Of a stretch of 64,000 nucleotides of DNA, positions 23,444-33,420 are shown one piece after another. Origin of the DNA: Erodium maritimum (Eukaryota > Streptophyta > Magnoliopsida > Geraniales > Geraniaceae); the NCBI GenBank assembly GCA_963921825.1, contig OY997593.1:64092039-64156038 (forward strand), in the 5' to 3' direction. Under the pieces are notes generated by a model that saw only the letters and a program-made list of their open reading frames with translations, ran no database searches and was not told the DNA's origin. Numbering within the stretch: position 1 is the first letter of the stretch; the number at the start of each line of letters is the position of its first letter. The position numbers were made by a program, and so were the translations under genes.

Positions 23444-24963
23444 CTTGATTTTTTTAAGTCAAAAGTCAAAGACTCTTAACTCTCTTTAATCCTTCGACCC
23501 CCAGTTTCAACCCTACCCGCCTCCATTCGAGTCTCTTCTTTACTGTCGGCAACGACATGGCTTCCGACCATGGTCGTAGTCGGCGGTGGTGAGCCTTTAC
23601 CTCCCTGTTGCTTTTGTTTTCCTCAAGCCCCCTATGTCTCCTTCCGCTGCTTTTGTTCTTTCGACCTCGACCTCCTCGTTCATCGACTTCCGCTTCTCGT
23701 TCATTTAGATCTGACCCCTGGGGCGACAGATCTCTCGTCGCGACCGTTTTGTTTGGCTTAGATCTGTCTTGATCTTCACTTAACATGGTCGTGGGGGTCT
23801 GAATCATGGATTCTATCGGTGGTGGTGCTTACCTGGAGGGTTTCTGTAGTGGTGGTCCTCGGTCGTGATTTTTCTCCTCGTCATCTCTTCCCTTCTCAGA
23901 ACATGAGCTCGGGCTTCTCGCCTCCTCTTCGGTTGAGGCGGTGGAGTTGGACCTCCTCGTACTCGTCGCTATTTTGGTGTTGGCAGTCGACGATGACTCC
24001 GGCTTCGGAGCTCTGAGAGGTCTGTCTGTTCTATTCTCGTCTCCTTTTTCATCCGGTCTCAAGTACTTTTGCCCGTTATTTTCCCCTTTGCGGCTTCCTT
24101 TTCCCGACCTCGGTGGTAAGGTCGGGACCTCACGGTTGGGGTTGGCCACCGTGGGGGGTTTAGCCTTCTGACTGGTTTGAAGTTCGTGTGGGGTGCATCT
24201 CGGGGGAGGGCATCTGGGTCTGGTTGTTTGGAGGCTTGAACTGTCCAACCCCTTTGGGCCTCCGTGCGGCGTTGGCCGGCAGTGGAATACCAGTTTCGGT
24301 ATTTTGGGCCGGTAGTTGGGTTTGGCTGGAGTAATCTCGTTTCTAGGTCTTTCGTTTGCTATAGATCGTTTTGGTGAGTCCTTCGTTCCTCTTGCCGCTT
24401 CTCGGGGCTTTTTTGGTCCTCTGCTTCTCTTTTCATGCTTTTGTTTGGAATGGTGGTGGTTCTTTCTCTCCTGTGGATGTTAGTCGGTTCTTGTGCTTCA
24501 TTTCCGAGAAGAAGAAGTCTGATTGGCTTTAGCGTGGCTCTTGGTCGGCATGGGGCTCGAGGTCTACAAGTCTGGTTTGCTTATAGGTTTCCTTGTTGTT
24601 CTTTTGTTGGGCATGGTGGCCTTAATTTGCCCCTTGTTGGATTTAGTTTATTGTTGTTTGGGCTTGGCCCGTGTTGTTTTGGTGGCTTCTTATTTGAGTC
24701 TTGGTGTTAGACCTTAATTTGCTTCATGTTAGACAATTCGGGTTTAGGCATATGTTAGACTCGGTCTTCTGTTCTTGTTTGCTTTATGTTCGAAAAAATT
24801 GAGTATAGGCTATTGTTAGACCCAACCTCTTTGTTTAGTTCGTTTGTTCAAGGTTCTTTTAAGAATGCTTTGTTCGTTGTATTGAGAGTTCTACCCTTAT
24901 TTTATGATTTTACTTTGAAACTGTTGGATTTTATATCTAATAAACTATTGATCAAAGAAAAAA
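23444..24963 (+). mobile_element. Probable short LINE-derived retroposon, old
   Basis: A GC-richer insert in AT-rich DNA, ending with ATCAAAGAAAAAAA (about 24952-24965) like a LINE tail. A decayed candidate target duplication flanks it: AGTTACGAGATGGA just upstream and AGTTGTGAGATAGA after the tail, 11 of 14 identical and all three differences transitions. Several 60-140 codon frames are open but none shows RT or endonuclease motifs. Confidence 0.45.
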
Positions 24964-25103
24964 AGTTGTGAGATAGATAAGAATGATATGAAAGGGGGTG
25001 GTGTTTAGAAAACGACAAATAAAAGTATATAAGCTTTTGACCCATTGAAGAAGTCACTGGCCTTTTTTTAAAGTTGATATTTTATTTTTATGCTTTGACT
25101 TGG

Positions 25104-26662
25104 TGAGGAGAAATCTAATACAAACCCTCCTTATCCTAAAAACTGTGTGAACCAATCCTAACCATACACCATTTAGATCCAACATTCACCATAATGCCAC
25201 ATCATCATCCCAATTCCACCAAAAGCCACGCCAATTTCTTCCTTTCTCACACAAGCAAGGGCATAATTGTAAAAGCATGGTGCCATGTGGACAAGTGTCC
25301 ATTTTTTTTCTTAACCAATTCACTAATTTAATATTTCCCGCTTCGTTTGAACTCCGATTAGCTTCAAACTTGCGCCAATATTTTTCTTTTTCCAAGGGCT
25401 TTAAATCAAGATCAGTCATGAATATATTTTGAAACACGAAAATAAAAAGTTATATTGGGGTGATAAAAACAATGTTAAGTGTTGATAAATCTTCACTAAT
25501 AAATTTTTCATATCGGGGTATCAAACTAGTGCTAAATAGTGTTTAGTGTTGATAAAACTAGTGCTTAGTGTTCATAAAAAAACATGTGATGATGTGATAA
25601 AAATCATGTTCGATTTTGGAAAATGAGGTGATAAAACTAGTGTTCAGTGTTGATAAACTCAGTGTATAGTGTTGATAAACCCAGTATATAGTGTTGATAA
25701 ACACAGTGTATAGTGTTGATAAAAATTACACAGACTTAACTTTTTTTTAAATCAGCCCCAAAATAAGGGTGATAACCTAGAGTTTAGTGTTGATAAAAAA
25801 ACATGTGATGAGATGATAAAAACACATGTAATTTAATGATAAACATAATGTTTAGTGTTGATAAAACTAGTGCTTAGTGCTCATAAGAAAAACATGTGAT
25901 AATGTGATAAAAATCATGTTCGATTTTGGAAAATGAGGTGATAAAACTGGTGTTCAGTGTTGATAAACCCAGTGTATAGTGTTGATAAACCTAGTGTATT
26001 GTGTTGATAAAAATTACACAGACTTAACTTTTTTTAAAATCAGCCCCGAAATAAGAGTGATAACCTAGAGTTTAGTGTTGATAAAAAACATGTAATGAGA
26101 TGATAAAAACACATATAATTTAATGATAAACATAGTGTTTAGTGTTGATAAAACTAATGCTTATTGTTCATAAAAAAACATGTGATGATGTGATAAAAAT
26201 CATGTTCGATTTTGGAAAATGAGGTGATAAATCCAGTGTATAGTGTTGATAAATCCAGTGTATAGTGTTGATAAACCCAGTGTATAGTGTTGATAAAAAT
26301 TACCCAGACTTAACTTTTTTTTAAAAAAATCAACCCCGAAAATAATTTTTTTTTTTCGTGCTTCAAAATATATTCATGACTGATCTTGATAGAAAGCCCT
26401 TGAAAAAACAAAACTAATGGCGCAAGTTTGAAGCCAATCGGAGTTCAAACGAAGCGGGAAAAATTAAATTAGTGAATTGGTAAAAAAAAAATACGATGAT
26501 TTTACTAAAAAGCCCTTACCCTTTACTAAAAAGTGCTGTTTTTTTTGCAGTCAACAAGTCAACCACTCAATTGCATCTCATCCATCCATTCTTAAAATGA
26601 ATGGCTTGGATTGGTTCACACAGTTTTTACGTTAAGGAGTGGTTTCTATTTGATTTTTCCTC
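25104..26662. mobile_element. Foldback MULE-like DNA transposon, 1.56 kb, non-autonomous
   Basis: Long terminal inverted repeats: outer ends share AAAACTGTGTGAACCAATCC (left about 25137, right, complemented, about 26606), and inner arms at 25338-25440 and 26361-26470 are inverted copies of each other. Flanks TTGACTTGG (25095-25103) and TTGGCTTGG (26663-26671) match at 8 of 9, which suits Mutator-like 9-bp duplications. The core (about 25460-26330) is AT-rich and built of direct repeats of GTGTTGATAAA nested in larger units of about 290-310 bp. There is no transposase. A deleted relative lies at 54216-54399. Confidence 0.8.
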
Positions 26663-26671
26663 TTGGCTTGG

Positions 26672-27122
26672 TTACGACCTCATTTAAATATAAATGATTC
26701 GAGCCCATACCCAACAAGCTATCAGGCCAGACCATAGCTGGGCTGTCCCATCAAGACAAGTATGGGCTATATGCTAAATTAGGAAACTAAATCAACAACA
26801 CGAGGATCTCAACAAAGCATTGCATATGATGCCCGTATCGAATCTCAACACAAGATAGCACATGGTGTCAAAAATCCTAAGGAAACAACGGTTATGTGCT
26901 CTAATAAGTTGTCAAGTCTATTATGTTGATTTTATTTAATCTCACAACTTCAAGGTATTACCCTAGTTTGATAATGCATAGCATTAATCTAACTTCAATT
27001 CTCTACAAACTCCCTTGCTGTCATGGTTTTATATATGAGAGAGCATTATGAGCCAATGTTTCTTATTCATATTTTCGAATTCTTTTTAGGTTTGCATTTA
27101 CTTTAACTTACTCCAAGATATT
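26672..27122. other. Intergenic; nothing recognised
   Basis: No ORF, RNA or repeat structure supported here. Confidence 0.5.
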
Positions 27123-27138
27123 AGTGGTCTACTCAAAT

Positions 27139-27971
27139 GAATACGACACACCATAACATCGTATCCCAACCATTGGTAAGAGTTGAAGAGAAAGTGCTCT
27201 ACTAGGGTTTGAGACCCCTCAACTCTAGCCTTCTCCATGATGTCGTCGCCTTCTTTTATGAAGTTGTCGCCATGCTCTAGGGCCTGTTCTATGGTTCCAG
27301 TCTCCCTCTCCCGGCTGATGTCCGGTCACCTTTGAAGTCCGGTCCCTCTCCGTTGTCCTGGCGCGCATCCTCATCCGTTGGCCCCATCCCTCCTCATCCA
27401 AGGGGCCTTCACTGCTCTCCCGGTTATGGAAATCTCTTCTGGGGGTTGGCGTCTGCTTCCCATGACCTTGCTTTGGTTTCCTGTTGGGCGGCGCTTGGGA
27501 GTCATCCCGGACTAGACCATCCTGGTCTAGTCCGATCGGGGCATCCACGGAGGTGCCAAGAATGAAGAGGGGCTCGACTGGCGAGCCTCGAGAAGATCAG
27601 GCGAGGGTTGTTCTCAGCCCTCGCCAGTCCCCATGAGTCGACCGGCAGGCCTTAGGGACAAGTGGAAGGAACCCCTGAGGATAACATTTCTGTCCTTCAC
27701 CACTGATGATCACATGCTCGGTTCTATAGCGAAAGAGTAGCGTCATCCTCGGGCGACCCAGCGGTGTTCGTCAATTTTTCTTATGTTTTGTTTGGTTTTT
27801 AGTTCTTAAGTTTAATCTACTTTATGTTTTAGTTATCCTTAATGGCACCTCGTTTAAGAACGTCCTAGACGTTTACGTATTTACAGAGTTATTGTGTTTG
27901 TCCCGTCAGGGCCCTCAAGCATGTACTAGCTCTTTTTAAAGGAATACAAGTTGCACTTTGCTCAAAAAAAA
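27139..27971 (+). mobile_element. Short LINE-derived retroposon with 16-bp TSD
   Basis: Perfect 16-bp direct repeats AGTGGTCTACTCAAAT flank it (27123-27138 and 27972-27987). The 3' end is GCTCAAAAAAAAA, a tail also seen at 32824. The GC-rich middle has open frames on both strands (for example 27225-27548 minus) but no RT motif. With 833 bp it cannot be autonomous; it is a truncated or internally deleted LINE copy. Confidence 0.8.
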
Positions 27972-27987
27972 AGTGGTCTACTCAAAT

Positions 27988-28200
27988 AGTAAATGGCACA
28001 TTATTAGTAGTTTTTGATCAATTCAGAAAATTTATTAATAAAAAAAATATTTTCTAAATAAGAAAGCATAAGAATCAAAAGACTTGAAACACAATTACTG
28101 AAAAGCTCCCGATAATAGAGTTTAAAAAAACCTTTAAAATCAAGGAAGAGTAATCCACAAAAAATAAAAATAACACAAATAACCACCAAAAAGATAAAAT
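27988..28200. other. AT-rich spacer
   Basis: AT-rich, no support for a gene. Confidence 0.45.
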
Positions 28201-28359
28201 TAATTGTTAATCTCCTTCACTATCGAGAGAGCCATGAGGTTTGAGTGCCGCCTGATTCCACATGTCCGCAGCTGAAGGGACAACTTTGAGAGCCATTTCC
28301 CTACTCATGGACCGCGTCATAGGGTTAAAAATGTCATAGTACCTGAAGCATTTTGCTGC

Positions 28360-29540
28360 TTGAAAAATCGACCCTTGGATATTGAGGGTTTATTCAAGGC
28401 GTCTTTCTGAGGACTGCCCTAAGCCCCGTCACTCGCGACCGAGTCCGACGAAACAGTAATTTCTACAGGTCCGTCAGTAGTAGGTCCACCAGGCTTGCTA
28501 CCCGAATCCATAGAAACCTGGGCCACCAGATCAATGGGTCTAACCTGGGCCTCCAACAAATGAGTTGCTAAAGTTGAGCTCGCCACATATTGTTGGGTTG
28601 CGCTTTCAACTAACCCCACCGCGCCATCAGTACTCAAAACGACGTCACCCGATGCTTCGTCTTCCCCACACGATGAAATCGAGAATTCAGGATTCACAGA
28701 ATCTGGAACGCAAACAACAGCCTGAAACAAAACTTCCCGAGATATATGGAGAATATGGAATTCAAAACTTAAACCACGAAGATCCGAGAACAACAAACGA
28801 GATGATGTGGAACCATCGTCGTCCGGAGACAACATAGGAGGGATCGGAAAAGAAACATGCATAACTACCTTTACATTCCGACCGATATCGTCGATATTGT
28901 CCTCCAAGTAGAGCATCTCCAGTGCCGCCCCGTGCCTAACTTCGAAGCTCTTTGTTCTGCTCTCCCACATCACGGGACAATATTTTGGGTCGAGCTAATG
29001 CTACAAGCAGAATATAACCGTTAATCTTATAACCATTGAAGCTCTCTACAACTTCAAACGCGCTAGAGGCGACGAGAACGTGACAAACCCAAAAAAATCC
29101 CCCTTTATTAGGATGCTTCATAACTGAGCAGGAAGTAATGACTTCAAAAGACCCAAAAACAGTATGAAACCAATCTTCAATGGTATCATAAGGCGGATTA
29201 CAGATAAATATCTCGCAGGAGCTAACATTACCAAGTTTTGGGATCGATGTTGGCAGAACATCTAATAATACAACTTTGGATCTCAAAACAGAGTCATCAG
29301 ACGGAACACATCCACGGTCCGGAACCTCATCCTCTTGCACAATGATCCCATTGGTATCAAAAGGAAACAAACTCTCCTTGACCTACAATCCGACGGCCAC
29401 CACCGACGATTTGGCCTTATAAGTATCATGTCTTGAAACCAACGCAGTCATAACTTGCTTCCTGGTCACCTTGACCCTATCAGATGGCTAAGACTTGGCC
29501 TTGACAGCGTCTTTGGTCACACCAATCAATGGTATCGGGA
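28360..29540 (-). pseudogene. RRM-like protein pseudogene
   Basis: On the minus strand two overlapping frames (29370-28936 and 28973-28419) encode an RRM-like fold: IFICNP (RNP2 type), then FGSFEVI, and NKGGFFWVCHV (RNP1 type), ending with a GYxLxVALARP strand. Upstream in the same frame at least two stops interrupt protein-like sequence, and a frameshift lies at about 28940-28970. The downstream part is acidic and low in motifs. It may be a plant LINE ORF1 with an N-terminal RRM or a fragment of a host RNA-binding gene; I found no RT next to it. The neighbour at 29570 is a MULE. Confidence 0.5.
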
Positions 29541-29569
29541 AATGTAAGTATCATTATTGATACTTACAA

Positions 29570-30309
29570 GGGGAAACGCCGCTTCCCAACTATGTTTCAC
29601 CTTTGATTCCATGGTCCTAACTACGACTGACATTTGCTCTCAATTCCCATCGGTGAACTTTTCGTGATTATCAGAAACTAACGAAACACGTGAAAATAAA
29701 CATATCTGTTAACTTTACTTGCGAAAAGTTAGAATTGCCCTCCAATCTAACTCAAATTTTCAAATCAATGTCATTGCTTTTTTCTCCCCTGCGACAAAGA
29801 ATTTTTTAAAAAAAAAGAATCCCAATTACCTTTGGATTTCTTCTCTCTTACTTTTATTTAACTCATAACAATATTTTTATTTCATGAATTCTTTATTTTC
29901 ACAATATATAATATCAAAAAATCTGAATTTTTCCCAGCTCCTGGTTGGCCTCGCCGAAGAAGTATGGCTCGGGGTCGTGCGACGTGACAATGAGATGCTT
30001 CCAACTCAGCCTCCACGAGCAGTGCAAGGACGCCACCAACAACAACAAGCTGAAGAAGATAAATAAGGAAAAGGGAGGAGGCGTAAAGCTTGGAGGAAAT
30101 ACAGAGGGGCAATCTGGCCATTTATGAAAAAGTTGAAAGGCACGTGACTGTCATGTGCTGAAAATACTAACGGTGCCGTCAAAATAGACGGTTTCCGTTA
30201 GTTTCTGAGAATCGCGAAAAGTTCACCAATGGAAATTGAGACCAAAGGTCAGTCGCAGTTAGGACCATGGAATTAAAGGTGAAACATAGTTGGGAAGTGG
30301 CCTTTCCCC
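29570..30309. mobile_element. MULE-type non-autonomous DNA transposon, 740 bp
   Basis: Perfect 9-bp duplications TACTTACAA (29561-29569 and 30310-30318) flank terminal inverted repeats of about 120 bp beginning GGGGAAA; both arms contain TTCCCAACTATGTTTCACCT and GGTGAACTTTTCG. Nine-base duplications with long TIRs are the Mutator signature. The middle holds a GC-richer block (about 29925-30110) preceded by a TTTTCCCAG acceptor-like site, which could be captured host sequence. Confidence 0.88.
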
Positions 30310-30318
30310 TACTTACAA

Positions 30319-31610
30319 TCTAGCATTATAAACAATTTAAAAAACAACTCGTAACATACCCCAAACTAGGATTTAGTCTCGGTCGTCACTAGTGTGGTTT
30401 TAGGTGTTTGATCACTATGGTGTAGTCCGTAGGAAGCTTGTGCACTTTTTGTTATCTATAGGTGGTGTTCGGTGTCAAGAGTTTGGGTGTACGGGGCAAA
30501 GGGTTTGGACTCTTAGTAGTGGTGGGTAGGAAGACCACTTCGTCGAGTCGAGGGGGATGAAGGCTTGAGGATTGGCCTCGGGCAGCAAGATTTGTCCTAG
30601 GGCGGAGAAACAGACGACCAAACTAAGAGTTACAAGGCTATTGACAACAGTATATGGCTGCGACACAGGGCGCTGCGAGGATCTTCTTGTGAGGGTTGCC
30701 ATGGTAGTCTCGGTCTTTGTGTTTGCTGGTGGGTTGAGGTGGTCGGCCTCATTGTTGGTGGGTGTTGTAGACCATGTGGTTTAGTTGGTCACAGCGGCAC
30801 TAGGGTGGTCTCGAGGTGGTGGTTTCGCGAAGGGGATCAATGTCTAGAGTTGTGCCTTACATCCTTTCTGGTGATTTTGGTTGTGCGTAGCAATAGGGGC
30901 ATCGTAGAGGAAGTGCGGTGTTCAATGCTAAGGAGGTGGCGGCAACATCCATGCGTGGTGATAGGGGGATCGTGTGTGAAGCACGACCAACCGAGGTCAA
31001 GTACGTGGTGGATGGAGACGTGCGTCATGTACGTGCATTTACGGACCCAGAGGGATTTACGGAGTTCGATGGGCTAACAAAAATACTGATGATGGGCGGA
31101 AAGTACCCTCACCTCGATAAATTATGATTTCATGGTCCAGTGGGGGGCAGGGGAGTCAGCCAACAACGCCGCCTTATTGGACATATGGTGTCAGTGTTTC
31201 CATCAAGTTCTGGTACGGTACTCTACTACTACCATGGGGGCCAACACTCTCGCGTTCTTGGAGCCCTACTCTATTATTTCAAGAAGGATGACGTACGCTG
31301 GTACCTTGAGAGAGTATACAGTCTGCCTAGGCGCCACTCTAGAGATGAGTCGACTCTGTCCTAACTTCCCATTTGGATTCGTTGTATCGGTTTCTTCGGA
31401 AGCTATCGTAGTATCACCTTCCGAACATCTCAATGAAGCACTTCAGTTTTTGAGCATTTGTATTCGGTTTTTAGTTTGTATTTCATTTTGGTCCCATGAT
31501 GTTAGGACATGCTATTTAGTACATTGGTATTTTAATTATGGTTTGCCTGCTTTGGGTCGGGCTTCTTTATTTTTCTAGTATATGGTTACGCTTACAGTTA
31601 TAAAAAAAAT
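30319..31610 (+). other. GC-richer degenerate block ending in an A-run; origin unknown
   Basis: The composition differs from the surrounding AT-rich DNA and it ends in TTATAAAAAAAA near 31608. It has several frames of 60-148 codons (for example 31132-31578), none with recognisable domains. It looks like another decayed retroposon, but I found no clear target duplication. Confidence 0.3.
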
Positions 31611-31882
31611 TCCAAAATAAGTTAGACATCTCCAAATCACATATAGATATCTGTAAATTAAAAACTTTTGCATCTAAGTACCTCCAACCTAAAATCTGTT
31701 ATATGCATCAACAACTTTTTAAAAACTACATCTTTTTTTCGTCAAAACAATATCATAGATCATAAACTAAAAAAAAAGACTTTGGACTGACAAATTTTTT
31801 ACTACACGAAGAAAATGGTTGAGGAACTACAAAAAAATATTATTTAAAAAATTTATTGAAGGAATCATCTCAATCGTCCGAA

Positions 31883-32831
31883 GAGCTCTCTCTTGACCTA
31901 GCGCCGCGACCTTCCTCCATGGCAGTCATGGCTATTACCATTGCTGTTGTCATGGCTCTTCTCTTTTTCTCGCACTTTGTGGGTTTGCTTTCGACTCCGG
32001 TAGATACTCCCCTACACCTCTCCCTGGAGTTCTGCTAGGGATTTTCCTGCTAGGGCTCTCTTCAAGCCGCCTCTAGCCATTGCGACGTTCGCTCCTTCCC
32101 GCTACCAACGACATGTCTCCCTATCCCGTTTGGCCCCCTATCTGCAACTCCGATGGTTTTTGTCTGGCTCACCTTGACATCAATTGACCTCATCGCCTAG
32201 GAGCCCCGCGACCTCTCTGTATCGGGTTATCTCTCCCGATCAACCCCCGCCGCCGCTAAAACTGCCACAGGCGCGACCATCTCCCTGGCTTCCACACCGC
32301 ACCCTTTGAATCCGCCGCCGCCTTTGAAGGCGCCATCGCCGTCTCTGAAACCGCCAGGAAGGATGATTGTCAGGTTGAGCATTAGGGACTAGCCTTGGGA
32401 GGGGTCCTTATACGATGCTTTGCCTCCCACCACTACCGTCAAGGTCCTCGGCCAACTCTCAGGGAAAGAACTACGGTACCCCATGCCTCCCTCTAAAACC
32501 GATGATAGCAGCTAGCAGGTTCGGTCGCACTCTCGATAGTATGCAGCGTTTAGGAAATACATTGAGCAGCCATAGTCAGTTTCGCCATAGTTTAGAAGTG
32601 GATGATAGCATGTTCGGTCAAACTCTACTGTGCATGCTTCGTTTAGGCAAGACCTTGAGCAGCCGTAGTCAACTTCTCCTAGTTTTCAATACCGTCAGAA
32701 ACAGTTAGAGTATGAAAAGAACTGCGACACCATTGTGTCTTTTGTCTGTTCCTCGTGGTCAGGAATTTATTACTGATGCACTCAGATGTATTTGATTTTA
32801 AATTAATGAATTGCACATTTCGCTCAAAAAA
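31883..32831 (+). mobile_element. Short LINE-derived retroposon with imperfect TSD
   Basis: Flanks ATCTCAATCGTCCGAA (31867-31882) and ATCTCATCGTCTGAA (32832-32846) match except one indel and one substitution. The 3' end GCTCAAAAAAA matches the tail style of 27139-27971. Internally CCTCCCACCACTACCGT (about 32425) is shared with 37666-37684, so the two fragments belong to one family. A two-copy tandem duplication of roughly 80-90 bp lies at about 32515-32690. No RT is present. Confidence 0.65.
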
Positions 32832-32846
32832 ATCTCATCGTCTGAA

Positions 32847-33415
32847 TCCGAGTCGTTGTTTTAGCTACAGTAATTCACTCCAAACTGACTCCACAATACG
32901 TTAGATTAATCTTTTAACTTTTATTTAAATTTGTCACTAAGTTTTATTTTAATTATTTTTTATTTTAAACTTCATTCTTCTTTTTTATTAGATATTTTAA
33001 TTTTAAAATATATAAAAATTCAACTATATCCTTTTTAAAAAATTTAAAATTCTTTCTCTTCAACTTTTAACAAAAATCATATTTGAATTTTTAAAACAAG
33101 TTCGTTTTTTTAAATCCGGTTTCTTTTTGAAAATCATATTTTATTTTTAAAAGTATATAAAATTCAGTTTTTATATAAAAAAATCATATTTTATTTTATA
33201 AAATATATAAAAACATATTTTATTTAAAAAAATCAATTTTAATTTTTAAAATTCAATTTCAATTGTTAAAAAAAATAAAAGAATTAGATAAAAGAACAAA
33301 AAACAAAAACCAAAATTCAATTTCAATTATTTAAAAAAATTAGATAAAAGAACAAAAAACAAAATAAAAAAAAAAACAAATTTCAATTTCAATTATTTTA
33401 AAAAAATATAAAATA
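32847..33415. other. Very AT-rich low-complexity DNA
   Basis: Dominated by A and T runs such as TTTTATTT and repeated AAAAAAT(T)AGATAAAAGAAC units (about 33280-33350). No gene. The solo LTR inserted at its right edge. Confidence 0.7.
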
Positions 33416-33420
33416 ATTAG

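Noticed and set aside
25440..26330. CRISPR-like regular repeats
   Set aside because: The repeats are AT-rich direct repeats without constant spacers, in a plant foldback element; CRISPR arrays do not occur here.
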